64,000 nt of DNA from an uncultured Flavobacteriales bacterium (GTDB taxonomy: Bacteria > Bacteroidota > Bacteroidia > Flavobacteriales > UBA1820). Each line of letters begins with the position of its first letter. Position 1 is the stretch's first letter. Shown one piece after another: positions 43,486-51,892 of the stretch. The notes under the pieces are model-generated. The model searched no databases. It saw nothing but the letters and a program-made list of their open reading frames with translations, and was not told where the DNA came from. The position numbers and the translations under genes are program-made. The DNA is taken from positions 1 to 64,000 of the forward strand of contig CABSLV010000002.1 of the NCBI GenBank assembly GCA_902478645.1, read 5' to 3'.

Positions 43486-44307
43486 TTACTTCTTCATGTT
43501 CTTGTTGTAATAGGCCACCGCCCGGCGTACCGAACCTTCCTGGAGCAGGAGTTTGTTGGCCTCTTCGTACGACAAGTCGGGCGCACCGAGCATCACCATC
43601 TTGGTGCCGCGGTCCACCAGTTTCTCGTTGGTGAGCTGCATGTCCACCATACGGTTGCCCACCACGCAGCCCAGACGGATCATCAGCGAGGTGCTGATCA
43701 TGTTGAGGATCAGTTTCTGTGCCGTACCGGACTTCATGCGGGTGCTTCCGGTCACAAATTCGGGACCTACGACAGCCTCCATAGCCACTTCCGCTTCGGC
43801 AGCGATGGGCGAATCGGGATTGCAGGCAATGGCTCCCGTGAGACACCCGAACTTGCGCGCCTCGCGCAGACCGCCGATCACATACGGAGTACGGCCCGAT
43901 GCGGCAATACCCACCAGGATATCCTTGGGTTTGATGTCAAAAGCCTGAAGGTCTTTCCACGACTGGTCGAAATCGTCCTCGGCCCCCTCGACCGCATTGC
44001 GGATCGCCTGGTCGCCGCCGGCCATGATACCGACCACCACACCGGCAGGCATACCGTACGTAGGAGGGATCTCGGAAGCGTCCACGATACCCAGACGTCC
44101 CGACGTGCCGGCTCCGATGTAGAACAGACGGCCGCCGTCCTGCATGCGGGGGAGTGCTTTCTCGACAAATTCGGTAATGGCGGGGATGGCTTTCTCTACG
44201 GCCAAAGGCACGCATTTGTCCTCCTGGTTGATGCCGCGCAGGATCTGCTCGACGGACATCTTGTCGAGGTCATGATGGTTCGATTCTGATTCTGTAATGT
44301 ATTTCAT
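43486..44307 (-). CDS. murQ: N-acetylmuramic acid 6-phosphate etherase MurQ
   Basis: MurQ splits the D-lactyl ether of MurNAc-6-P to GlcNAc-6-P and D-lactate. The 273-residue protein has a SIS domain with YIGAGTSGRLG (63-73) and the family motif DASEIPPTYG (76-85, containing the catalytic-region Glu), plus EGAEDD further on and the C-terminal GSTRMKSGTAQKLILN phosphate-binding segment. Length and motifs are normal (family about 275-300). It follows the MurK-like kinase gene by 46 nt. Confidence 0.96.
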   Translation of the reverse strand: MKYITESESNHHDLDKMSVEQILRGINQEDKCVPLAVEKAIPAITEFVEKALPRMQDGGRLFYIGAGTSGRLGIVDASEIPPTYGMPAGVVVGIMAGGDQAIRNAVEGAEDDFDQSWKDLQAFDIKPKDILVGIAASGRTPYVIGGLREARKFGCLTGAIACNPDSPIAAEAEVAMEAVVGPEFVTGSTRMKSGTAQKLILNMISTSLMIRLGCVVGNRMVDMQLTNEKLVDRGTKMVMLGAPDLSYEEANKLLLQEGSVRRAVAYYNKNMKK

Positions 44308-44353
44308 TTCTATTTTGAATGTGTTATTTTTTCGTTTTTCCCCTGCAGGACGG

Positions 44354-45190
44354 TTATTCCCCCTTGTGATGCTCGATCAACAGGTCAATGGGCTTGAGGG
44401 CGATTTTGTCGATCTCCACGCCATAGCGGGCTCCCACCCGGGCGATCACATCGCGATAGTAATACCCCACCGAACCGATGATGCGCACGGGCATCTTTTC
44501 CTTCTGGTAGAACGGAACGATGAAGTATTCGAAAAACTCGCTGAACTCATGATCCAACATATCAGCGATAGGCTTTACCTGCTGATGCTTGGCTACAAAC
44601 GGCGAGAACGATGCGAAATACTTGTTCGGGCGCTCTTTCTTGTAAACGCTCTCGATGATGTTCTTGTATTCCACCCCGTAATCCTTCTCCAGTTCGGCAG
44701 CCACCTCGGCCGGGAGCATTCCCCGCAGGTAGAGTTTGATGAGCTGCATGCCCAATACGGCCCCCGAACCATTGTCGCCCAACATGTAACCCAGCGACAG
44801 CGGGGTTTTGACGATCGTCCGCCCGTCATAAATACCGGCATTGGCTCCCGTACCCAGGATGCAGGCGATCCCCTTGTCCTTGCCGAAAAGCGCAATGGCA
44901 GCCCCTACCAGGTCGGTATCCACATCGACCTCACGGACATTGGGGAACAAACTGCGGAAGCACTTGCGCAAGCGTTCCCGATTGACCTCCAAGCCGCAGC
45001 CCGAGCCGTAAAAATACACTCCCGTCACTTCCTCGGCCGCTACATCGGCCAAAGCCCCGCTGATGGTCGTTTCGAGGCTCTCGTCGGTAAAAAACAAAGG
45101 ATTCAGACCGATCGACTGAAACCGCTGTACGGTATCGCCGATAGCCGCCCAGTCCGTTTTGGTAGAACCGCTGTCTGCTACTAGTATCAT
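44354..45190 (-). CDS. MurK-like N-acetylmuramic acid / N-acetylglucosamine kinase (BadF/BcrA family)
   Basis: The 278-residue protein has the ASKHA ATPase phosphate motif VADSGSTKTDW (4-14), the second motif CILGTGANAGIYDG and GYMLGDNGSGAVLG, and the adenosine region IIGSVGYYYRD. It belongs to the BadF/BcrA kinases that include T. forsythia MurK, which phosphorylates MurNAc and, less well, GlcNAc. Next to murQ it would make MurNAc-6-P directly from imported sugar. First gene of the minus-strand salvage operon; a TACATTTG promoter element lies 80 nt upstream. GlcNAc kinase remains the alternative. Confidence 0.88.
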   Translation of the reverse strand: MILVADSGSTKTDWAAIGDTVQRFQSIGLNPLFFTDESLETTISGALADVAAEEVTGVYFYGSGCGLEVNRERLRKCFRSLFPNVREVDVDTDLVGAAIALFGKDKGIACILGTGANAGIYDGRTIVKTPLSLGYMLGDNGSGAVLGMQLIKLYLRGMLPAEVAAELEKDYGVEYKNIIESVYKKERPNKYFASFSPFVAKHQQVKPIADMLDHEFSEFFEYFIVPFYQKEKMPVRIIGSVGYYYRDVIARVGARYGVEIDKIALKPIDLLIEHHKGE

Positions 45191-45547
45191 AGTGTTGTAT
45201 TTTGTTGATGATTAATCCATTGCGTTGCCGCAAACCGGCCATGTCCGCGCACTTGGCGCAGACAACGCACAAATGTACTAAATATCCCCGGCTCTGCGAA
45301 GTCGCCGGGTCAAAAACAGTCCTGCGAGGTACTTTTTAACTATTGAACGCTTTCACGTGAAAATCCGCAACATTTCCTCCCGACATATTGCAAAATCCCC
45401 CGCCGAGGCTTGCCCATGTGGAAAATTATTGCTTCCTTTACTTGTTTTTTGCCGGGCCGACCGGCTGGTTTGCCGGCATTTTCCCTCCCAAAGAGAAACA
45501 AGTAAATATCTATCAAATAAATAACCACAAAAAACCATTTTAACAGG
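45191..45547. promoter_or_regulatory. Divergent control region between the MurK-like and GH3 genes
   Basis: On the minus strand TACATTTG (45270-45277) is the likely -7 element of the murK operon. A perfect 12-bp palindrome TTTCACGTGAAA lies at 45351-45362 between the two divergent genes. A GC-rich inverted repeat (TGCCGG/CCGGCA, about 45450-45478) sits in the leader of the GH3 gene. I found no convincing plus-strand -7 element for GH3. Confidence 0.55.
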
Positions 45548-48500
45548 ATGAAACGACTCTTTTTGTTTTTCGCCTTTATGATGGGACTGTTCTCCGCGAA
45601 CGCCCAGAATAAAGATCCGGAATTCGTCCAGTACATGCACAGTCCCTGGGTGGATTCGGTATTCAACTCCCTGTCCCTGAAGGAGCAGATCGGACAGATG
45701 ATCTTCGTCGAACTGCGTCCCAGTAACCCTTCGACCATCGTCAAGGCTCTCGACGATGCGCAAAACCTGGGCGTGGGCGGTGCCGTACTCTTCAAGAGCA
45801 CCCTCCCCGAAGCCGCTGCGCTGACCAACGGTCTGCAACAGGCCTCCAAGACCCCGATGCTCGTAGCCATCGACGGTGAATGGGGCTTGGGAATGCGCCT
45901 GGACGACGTAGCCAATTTCCCGTACCAAATGGCCCTGGGCTCGCTCAAGGACAACGATCTGATCTACAAGATGGGATTGGAAGTCGCCCGCCAGGCCAAA
46001 CGCGCCGGACTGCACATCAACCTGGCTCCGACGGTGGACGTAAACAACAACGCCCTCAACCCCGTGATCGGTTATCGTTCCTTCGGTGAAGACCCGAAAG
46101 ACGTAGCCGCCAAAGGCCTGGCCTACATCAAGGGAATGGAAGACGGCGGTATCATCTGCACGGCCAAACACTTCCCCGGACACGGCGACACGGAGGTCGA
46201 TTCGCACGCCGACCTGCCGCTGATCCCCCACGACATGGATCGTCTGAATGCAGTCGAACTGGCCCCCTTCAAAACCTTGATCGAAAACGGAGCCACCGGT
46301 ATCATGTCCGCACACCTGAACGTACCGGCACTCACCGGCAACTCGCTCCCGACTTCGCTCTCGCCCAAAGCTCTCAAACAATTGGTACGTGACCAGTGGG
46401 GCTACAAAGGCCTGATCTTTACCGACGGCATGGAAATGCGAGGCATCTCCAAATACTACTCGCCGGGACAGGCAGCCCGTATGGCTGTGGAAGCCGGCAA
46501 CGACATCCTGGAGTTGGTTCGCGACCCCAAAGAGGCCGTCGATTCCATCTATGCTGCCGTCCAGAAAGGGCAGATCAGCAAAGAACAGATCGAAGAATCC
46601 GTACGCCGCATCCTGGCCATCAAATACTACGTGGGACTCAACAAGTTCAAACCCACCAGCACGTGGAACATCGTCCCGGATGTCAATTCCCCGGCTTCGC
46701 AGCTGCTGATCCGCCAGATGACCCAAAAGACGCTCACCGGACTGCAGAACAAAGGAAACATTCTGCCGCTGGCTACCGGAAAATACGACAAGATCGCTGT
46801 CGTTTCGCTGCGCAGCGACAACGGCGGAGCGTTCTACAACCGGTTCAAGAAATACTTCAAGGCCGACTATTACACCTATGACTTCAAGAACAGCCTGACC
46901 AAGGCCGACGACATCCTGGACAGCCTGAAGAAATACGACCTGGTGATCGCCGAAATGGGAGGATTTTCCACCCGTCCGGGCAAAGCCCAGAGCGGCGACG
47001 ACCCGAAGAAGAACTACGTGCTGGAATACGGTGTAACGACCAACCTGCAGCACTTCCTCGACCGTCTGACCAAAGAGCATGACAACACGGTACTGGCCGT
47101 CTTCGGCATGCCGTACGTGATGAACTACCTCCCGGCCATCAAGGACGCTTCCGCCGTTGTCTTCTCCCAGGGCAACAGCTCGCTGGCACAGGATCTGATG
47201 GCACAGGCCATCGCCGGTGCATTCGACGTGGACGGCAAACTGCCGGTCAACACCACCCCCTACCCGATCAATACCAGCGTGGAGATCAAAGGCGGCATCC
47301 GCTTTGCCTTTACCATCGGCGAGGAAGTCGGCATCAATTCGGCCAAACTGGAACACATGGTTGATTCAATCGTCTATGGCTCGATCCGCAACGGCGCTTT
47401 CCCCGGCTGCCAGATCGTTATCGCCAAAGACCAGAAAGTCATCCTGGAGCGCAGCTACGGCTACCACACCTTTACGGGACAGGAGCCGGTCAAGGATGAA
47501 GACCTGTTCGACATGGCCTCCAACACCAAGGTGTGCGCCGCCCTGCCGGCCTACATGGAACTGTACGACCAAGGCAAAATCGACCTCGACACTCCCATCT
47601 CGGAATATCTGCCGGGACTCAAGTTCGAAAAATCGAACAAGAAAGACGTAACGCTCCGCTCCCAGCTCTCGCACATCGCCGGCTTCCAGCCCTACTATCC
47701 GTTCTGGAGCGACGCGATGAAGAAAGGCCTGATCCGCAACAAACCCTCCAAGAAGTTCAATGTCCAGATCGACCAGAACCTCTGGGCTTCGGAAAAGATC
47801 TACGACTTCGTCTACAAGAAGATCCGCGACCTTCCGCTGACCGAACCCAACAAGATGAAATACTCCTGCCTGGGCTTCGTACTGGCTCCGCGCATCATCC
47901 AAAACGTAACGGGTGAAAACTTCCACGACTTCGTGGACAAGAACGTATACGGCCGCTTGGGAGCCTTGTACACCACGTTCAATCCCTTGACCCGCGGCGG
48001 TTATCCGCTCTCGCAGATCATGCCGACCGAATACGACAATGCCTTCCGCAAATCGCTCGTACACGGTTTCGTACACGACGAGGCTTCGGCCGTGGTGGGC
48101 GGATATTCGTCCAACGCCGGATTGTTTTCCAACGCCTTGGGTATTGCCGAACTGTTCCAGATGTACCTGAACAAAGGCACTTACGGCGGTCAGTACTTCT
48201 TCTCGCCCGAGACGTTCGATACGTTCAACAAACAGTACTACCTGGAGCACAACAACTACCGCGCCATCGGCTTTGAAAAGGCCACCCCGGCCAACAAGGA
48301 TCGCAAGGTGGAAGACGCCTGGCCGGCTCCTTCCTGCTCGCCGGAAGCCTTCGGCCACTCGGGATTCACCGGCACCTACGCTTGGGCCGACCCGGCCAAT
48401 GGCCTGATCTACGTTTTCCTTTCCAACCGGGTTTACCCCACGCGGTATAACGACGCTTTCGACGACATGCAAGCCCGCGTAGGCATTCACGAACTGGCCT

Positions 48501-48589
48501 ACCAGCTCATCAAGGAAGGCCTGCCCAAAGAGGCCGTCATCCAGGACAAACCGGAGGAGACCAAAGCTCCGGCCCTGTTTGCCGACTAA
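45548..48589 (+). CDS. Secreted GH3 beta-N-acetylhexosaminidase (NagZ type) fused to a beta-lactamase-fold domain
   Basis: The 1013-residue protein has a signal peptide (to about ANAQ, residue 20). Residues 35-370 are a GH3 barrel with the NagZ His/Asp motif KHFPGHGDT (207-215) and nucleophile Asp293 in FTDGMEM; residues ~385-590 are the GH3 C-terminal domain. Residues ~600-990 are a serine beta-lactamase/DD-peptidase fold: SNTK (658-661, the SxxK box) and HSG (937-939), but YSC at 772-774 in place of YxN. NagZ-type enzymes remove GlcNAc from muropeptides; the second domain could act on amide or ester bonds. The export signal suggests periplasmic or surface action. It is divergent from the murK operon. 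Confidence 0.92.
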   Translation: MKRLFLFFAFMMGLFSANAQNKDPEFVQYMHSPWVDSVFNSLSLKEQIGQMIFVELRPSNPSTIVKALDDAQNLGVGGAVLFKSTLPEAAALTNGLQQASKTPMLVAIDGEWGLGMRLDDVANFPYQMALGSLKDNDLIYKMGLEVARQAKRAGLHINLAPTVDVNNNALNPVIGYRSFGEDPKDVAAKGLAYIKGMEDGGIICTAKHFPGHGDTEVDSHADLPLIPHDMDRLNAVELAPFKTLIENGATGIMSAHLNVPALTGNSLPTSLSPKALKQLVRDQWGYKGLIFTDGMEMRGISKYYSPGQAARMAVEAGNDILELVRDPKEAVDSIYAAVQKGQISKEQIEESVRRILAIKYYVGLNKFKPTSTWNIVPDVNSPASQLLIRQMTQKTLTGLQNKGNILPLATGKYDKIAVVSLRSDNGGAFYNRFKKYFKADYYTYDFKNSLTKADDILDSLKKYDLVIAEMGGFSTRPGKAQSGDDPKKNYVLEYGVTTNLQHFLDRLTKEHDNTVLAVFGMPYVMNYLPAIKDASAVVFSQGNSSLAQDLMAQAIAGAFDVDGKLPVNTTPYPINTSVEIKGGIRFAFTIGEEVGINSAKLEHMVDSIVYGSIRNGAFPGCQIVIAKDQKVILERSYGYHTFTGQEPVKDEDLFDMASNTKVCAALPAYMELYDQGKIDLDTPISEYLPGLKFEKSNKKDVTLRSQLSHIAGFQPYYPFWSDAMKKGLIRNKPSKKFNVQIDQNLWASEKIYDFVYKKIRDLPLTEPNKMKYSCLGFVLAPRIIQNVTGENFHDFVDKNVYGRLGALYTTFNPLTRGGYPLSQIMPTEYDNAFRKSLVHGFVHDEASAVVGGYSSNAGLFSNALGIAELFQMYLNKGTYGGQYFFSPETFDTFNKQYYLEHNNYRAIGFEKATPANKDRKVEDAWPAPSCSPEAFGHSGFTGTYAWADPANGLIYVFLSNRVYPTRYNDAFDDMQARVGIHELAYQLIKEGLPKEAVIQDKPEETKAPALFAD

Positions 48590-48596
48590 TCCTACC

Positions 48597-48675
48597 GAAG
48601 GTTCTGCAGTTGTTCTACAGCCGCAGAACCTTCTCCTTAAAAAAATCCCGACCGGTCCTCCGGTCGGGATTTTTT
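48597..48675 (+). terminator. Tandem terminators of the GH3 gene
   Basis: A first hairpin GAAGGTTCTGC/GCAGAACCTTC (48597-48607/48623-48633) has no T run. A second has 16-bp arms (48640-48655/48660-48675) around TCCT, with A6 before and T6 after. Confidence 0.88.
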
Positions 48676-48794
48676 ATTCAACCACTCTGATGTAGAAAAA
48701 ACACACTCCCTTCCCGTATCTTCCACATCACCCCTCGTTCTGTTCCTACTCGACCAGACGACCACCCGTGCCCCGCGCTCTCCGGGCAGAACTC

Positions 48795-48831
48795 AAAAAA
48801 ATTCCCTGTCTTTTCAGACAGGGAATTTTTT
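48795..48831. terminator. Terminator of the SulP gene
   Basis: TTCCCTGTC pairs with GACAGGGAA across TTTTCA, with A-rich and T-rich flanks. It is 17 nt after the SulP stop on the minus strand and can also stop plus-strand read-through. Confidence 0.85.
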
Positions 48832-48847
48832 CATGAAAACCTTACCC

Positions 48848-50575
48848 TCACTCCTGAAGGTGATGATGCCGATGATGCCGCTCCTGACGGGCTCGGGTCA
48901 GCTCCGGCACCAGCGCATTGGCACGGAGCACCGCCTTGTTGATATGGCGGAAGATGTTGTCCGAACCCACCATCGCCTCGATACCCATGCGCTCCAGGGT
49001 CTGATGCACCTCGGGACGCACCCCGGAGAGGATTATGTGGATATGTTCCTTCTGCGAGGAATGGATGAGCGTTTCCAGGTTGTGTGCCCCAGTGGAATCC
49101 ACGAAGGGGACTTTCCGCATCCGGATGATGCGCACCAGCGGCTTGTCGCCCATGCGGCGCATCAGGTCGTCGAACTTGTTGGCAATACCGAAAAAGAACG
49201 GCCCGTCGATCTCGTACACTTCCACCCCGGGAGCCAGGTCCATCTTGTCGTCTTCGTTGGGGGAAACATCACTGTGGTGGCGCGTATCCAGCCGGTCGCG
49301 CAACACGGCAATATGCGTGGTTTCGTTCACCCGCTTGACAAAGACGAAGATGGCCATCAGCATACCGATCTCGATGGCAATGGTCAGGTTGAAGATTACC
49401 GTAAGGAAAAACGTAACCGACATGACCAGCACATCGGATTTCGGCCCGCGAAGCAGCGAACGCACCGTCCGCCATCCGCTCATGTTGTAGGCCACCACCA
49501 TCAGCACTCCGGCCAGGGCCGCCATGGGGATATACCGGGTCAAGTTGCCCAGGAAGAGCAGCACCAACAACAACACCACGGCATGAATGATCCCGGCCAC
49601 GGCGGTACGCCCGCCGTTGTTGATGTTGGTCATCGTCCGGGCAATGGCACCCGTAACGGGGATTCCTCCGAAGAAGGGCACCACGATGTTGGCCACCCCT
49701 TGGGCCATGAGTTCAGTATTCGAGTTGTGCCGTTCACCCGTTACTCCATCGGCTACGGTAGCCGAAAGCAGGGATTCGATAGCCCCCAGCATGGCGATGG
49801 TAAAGGCAGCGGGCATCAGCAGGTTGATCGTTTCCATGCTCAACGAAAATCCTTCCGGAGCCGGCAAGGACGAGGAAATGGAAAAACGGTCGCCGATGGT
49901 CTCGATGCCCTGGACCCCCGCATAAGTCTGAAGCAGGTACACCCCGACGGTCATCACGACGATCGCTACCAACGATCCGGGAACTTTCTTGGACAGACGG
50001 GGCATCAGCGCGATCACCGCAATGGTCGCCACCCCCACGGCTGCCGTCCACAGATGCGCCGAAGAGAGGTTTTGGAAGTACACCACCCACTTGGACAGAA
50101 AGTCGGCCGGCACATCGCGCAAGCCGAGCCCCAAGAAATCGCCCACCTGCGTGGTAAAGATCGTCAAGGCGATACCGCTGGTAAACCCGATCACGATGGG
50201 ATACGGGATAAAACGGATGACAACCCCCAAACGCAGCAGTCCCATCAGCACGAGCATCACACCGGCCATTGCTGTAGCCACCGCCAATCCTTCCAGACCG
50301 AACTGCTGGATGATCCCGTACACGATGACAATAAAAGCACCGGTCGGTCCGCCTATCTGCACCGAGCTTCCTCCCAAAAACGAAACGATGAACCCGCCGA
50401 TCACCGCTGTGATAAGTCCCTTCTCCGGGCTGACCCCCGAAGCGATACCGAATGCAATGGCCAAAGGCAGGGCCACAATCCCCACGATGATGCCGGCCAT
50501 CAGATCGGCGGCAAATTTTTCCTTTGAATAATTCCGCAGCGCCTCAAAAAACTTGGGCTTAAAGTCTATTTCCAT
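48848..50575 (-). CDS. SulP (SLC26)-family anion transporter with STAS domain
   Basis: The 575-residue protein begins at the ATG at 50575 (MEIDFKPKFF). It has a SulP membrane part with the N-terminal motif DLMAGIIVGIVALPLAIAFGIASG and the GGPTGAF segment, 12-14 helices, then a STAS domain (about 430-560, with RMRKVPFVDSTGAHNLE). SulP proteins carry sulfate, bicarbonate or other anions, often with Na+ or H+. The C-terminus is His-rich (RHHRHHHLQE). An upstream frame extension is rejected because the promoter lies within it. It has its own promoter inside a repeated upstream element. Confidence 0.93.
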   Translation of the reverse strand: MEIDFKPKFFEALRNYSKEKFAADLMAGIIVGIVALPLAIAFGIASGVSPEKGLITAVIGGFIVSFLGGSSVQIGGPTGAFIVIVYGIIQQFGLEGLAVATAMAGVMLVLMGLLRLGVVIRFIPYPIVIGFTSGIALTIFTTQVGDFLGLGLRDVPADFLSKWVVYFQNLSSAHLWTAAVGVATIAVIALMPRLSKKVPGSLVAIVVMTVGVYLLQTYAGVQGIETIGDRFSISSSLPAPEGFSLSMETINLLMPAAFTIAMLGAIESLLSATVADGVTGERHNSNTELMAQGVANIVVPFFGGIPVTGAIARTMTNINNGGRTAVAGIIHAVVLLLVLLFLGNLTRYIPMAALAGVLMVVAYNMSGWRTVRSLLRGPKSDVLVMSVTFFLTVIFNLTIAIEIGMLMAIFVFVKRVNETTHIAVLRDRLDTRHHSDVSPNEDDKMDLAPGVEVYEIDGPFFFGIANKFDDLMRRMGDKPLVRIIRMRKVPFVDSTGAHNLETLIHSSQKEHIHIILSGVRPEVHQTLERMGIEAMVGSDNIFRHINKAVLRANALVPELTRARQERHHRHHHLQE

Positions 50576-50596
50576 CTTCTTTGTTAAAAAAACGCG

Positions 50597-50672
50597 CAAA
50601 GATACGGAATGCCGAGCGCCACGGCAAGAGAAAATCAAGGTTTTCACCCGGGAGGATGTCGAGCCTCATCCT
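50597..50672 (-). repeat. Promoter plus upstream element, SulP copy
   Basis: On the minus strand CTTG (50628-50625), 20 nt, TATCTTTG (50604-50597). The 51 bp 50597-50647 match 55058-55108 (secDF) at 39 positions without gaps, and include GAAAA..TTTTC arms. A second hairpin, GAGGATG/CATCCTC (about 50651-50672), follows at the same offset as one in the secDF copy. Confidence 0.8.
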
Positions 50673-50721
50673 CGCTTATCCAAAGACAACCAAATGAAAA
50701 TAGAAAACCGTTCCGACCTGG

Positions 50722-50752
50722 TTTCCCAATACCGCCTTACTTTATATATTTG
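50722..50752 (+). promoter_or_regulatory. Promoter of the endonuclease/phosphatase-fold gene
   Basis: TTTC (50722-50725), 19 nt, TATATTTG (50745-50752), about 90 nt before the ATG. Confidence 0.75.
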
Positions 50753-50842
50753 TAAACATCCGAACGTACCGTACAATACGACACACCCATCAATACCTGT
50801 CAATCCACATGATTTTATAGCGATTCATCAAACTTCAACACA

Positions 50843-51775
50843 ATGAAACACACAAAAATCTTTCCGATCCTGCTACTTTCAGCCGGGATGCTGTTTGCCT
50901 GCAACACCCCCTTGCCCCAAGGACAAAACAACCAACTGAAAGTTCTTTCCTGGAACATCTGGCATGGCGGTCACTCGAAAGAATACCCCGGAGATGGTTG
51001 CGAAGGCACTATCGGCATCTTGAAAGAAAGCCAGGCAGACGTCATTACGATGATCGAAACTTACGGATCATCCGACAAGGTAGCCGACTCCCTGGGATAT
51101 TACCATCGGCTACTGTCCAGCAACTTGAGCATCTACAGCCGTTACCCGATCATCGAGACCTATACCTTCCCGGACTCCATCCGAACGTTCAACTTCGGCG
51201 GAGTAATGATCGATGTGAACGGCCAGAAGGTGCGTATCTTCGACACGTGGCTGCATTACCTGCCCGCGACGACTATCGTCCCCACCGATTCGAGCGAAAA
51301 GGCCATCCTCGCATGGGAAACGGCAGGAACACGCGACGACGACATCAGGAAAATCCTGTCGGTGCTCCGCCCTTATCTCGCACAAGCGGACAGTATCCCG
51401 ATCGTGATGAGCGGAGATTTCAACAGCCACTCCCACTTGGACTGGACGGAAGAGACAAAAGACCTGTACGATCACAACGGAGCTGTCGTCCGCTGGCCTG
51501 TTTCCCTGGCCATGGAGCAAGCCGGATTCAAAGACAGTTTCCGGGAAATGAATCCCGATGCGGCAAAAAACCTGGGCCGGACCTGGAGATACGGCGAAGG
51601 TACTACCGACCGATACGACAGGATAGACTATATTTATTACACGGGAGATAAACTGAAACTCCTCTCCTCGGAAAGCCACAACGGACTCCTTGGAGAGATC
51701 TATAGTTTTCAGGGAAAAGATTTCTTTTACGGCTCCGATCACGGCTTTGTCATAAGCACTTTCAACATAGAATAA
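50843..51775 (+). CDS. Endonuclease/exonuclease/phosphatase-fold lipoprotein
   Basis: The 310-residue protein has a lipobox MLFAC (Cys20) and the DNase I-like fold: LKVLSWNIWHGG (33-44), SQADVITMIETYG (63-75, the metal Glu), SIPIVMSGDFNSHSHLDW (about 185-202) and the C-terminal YGSDHGFV with the catalytic Asp-His pair. The family includes phosphodiesterases acting on lipids, inositol phosphates and nucleic acids. Export as a lipoprotein suggests nutrient phosphate scavenging. It is a single-gene unit convergent with secDF. Confidence 0.88.
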   Translation: MKHTKIFPILLLSAGMLFACNTPLPQGQNNQLKVLSWNIWHGGHSKEYPGDGCEGTIGILKESQADVITMIETYGSSDKVADSLGYYHRLLSSNLSIYSRYPIIETYTFPDSIRTFNFGGVMIDVNGQKVRIFDTWLHYLPATTIVPTDSSEKAILAWETAGTRDDDIRKILSVLRPYLAQADSIPIVMSGDFNSHSHLDWTEETKDLYDHNGAVVRWPVSLAMEQAGFKDSFREMNPDAAKNLGRTWRYGEGTTDRYDRIDYIYYTGDKLKLLSSESHNGLLGEIYSFQGKDFFYGSDHGFVISTFNIE

Positions 51776-51826
51776 TCTCCCGAAGATGTAAGTAAAATCA
51801 AAAACTCAATCCTGCCGATAATGTGC

Positions 51827-51871
51827 ATAAAAGGGAAGCCCCTCGCTTACAGCGAGGGGCTTCCCTTTTAT
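51827..51871. terminator. Bidirectional terminator with perfect 21-bp arms
   Basis: Positions 51827-51847 are the exact reverse complement of 51851-51871 around TAC; the arm ends are AAAA and TTTT. It lies between the convergent endonuclease-fold gene and secDF. Confidence 0.92.
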
Positions 51872-51892
51872 ATGCAGGATTCAAATCCTCGA

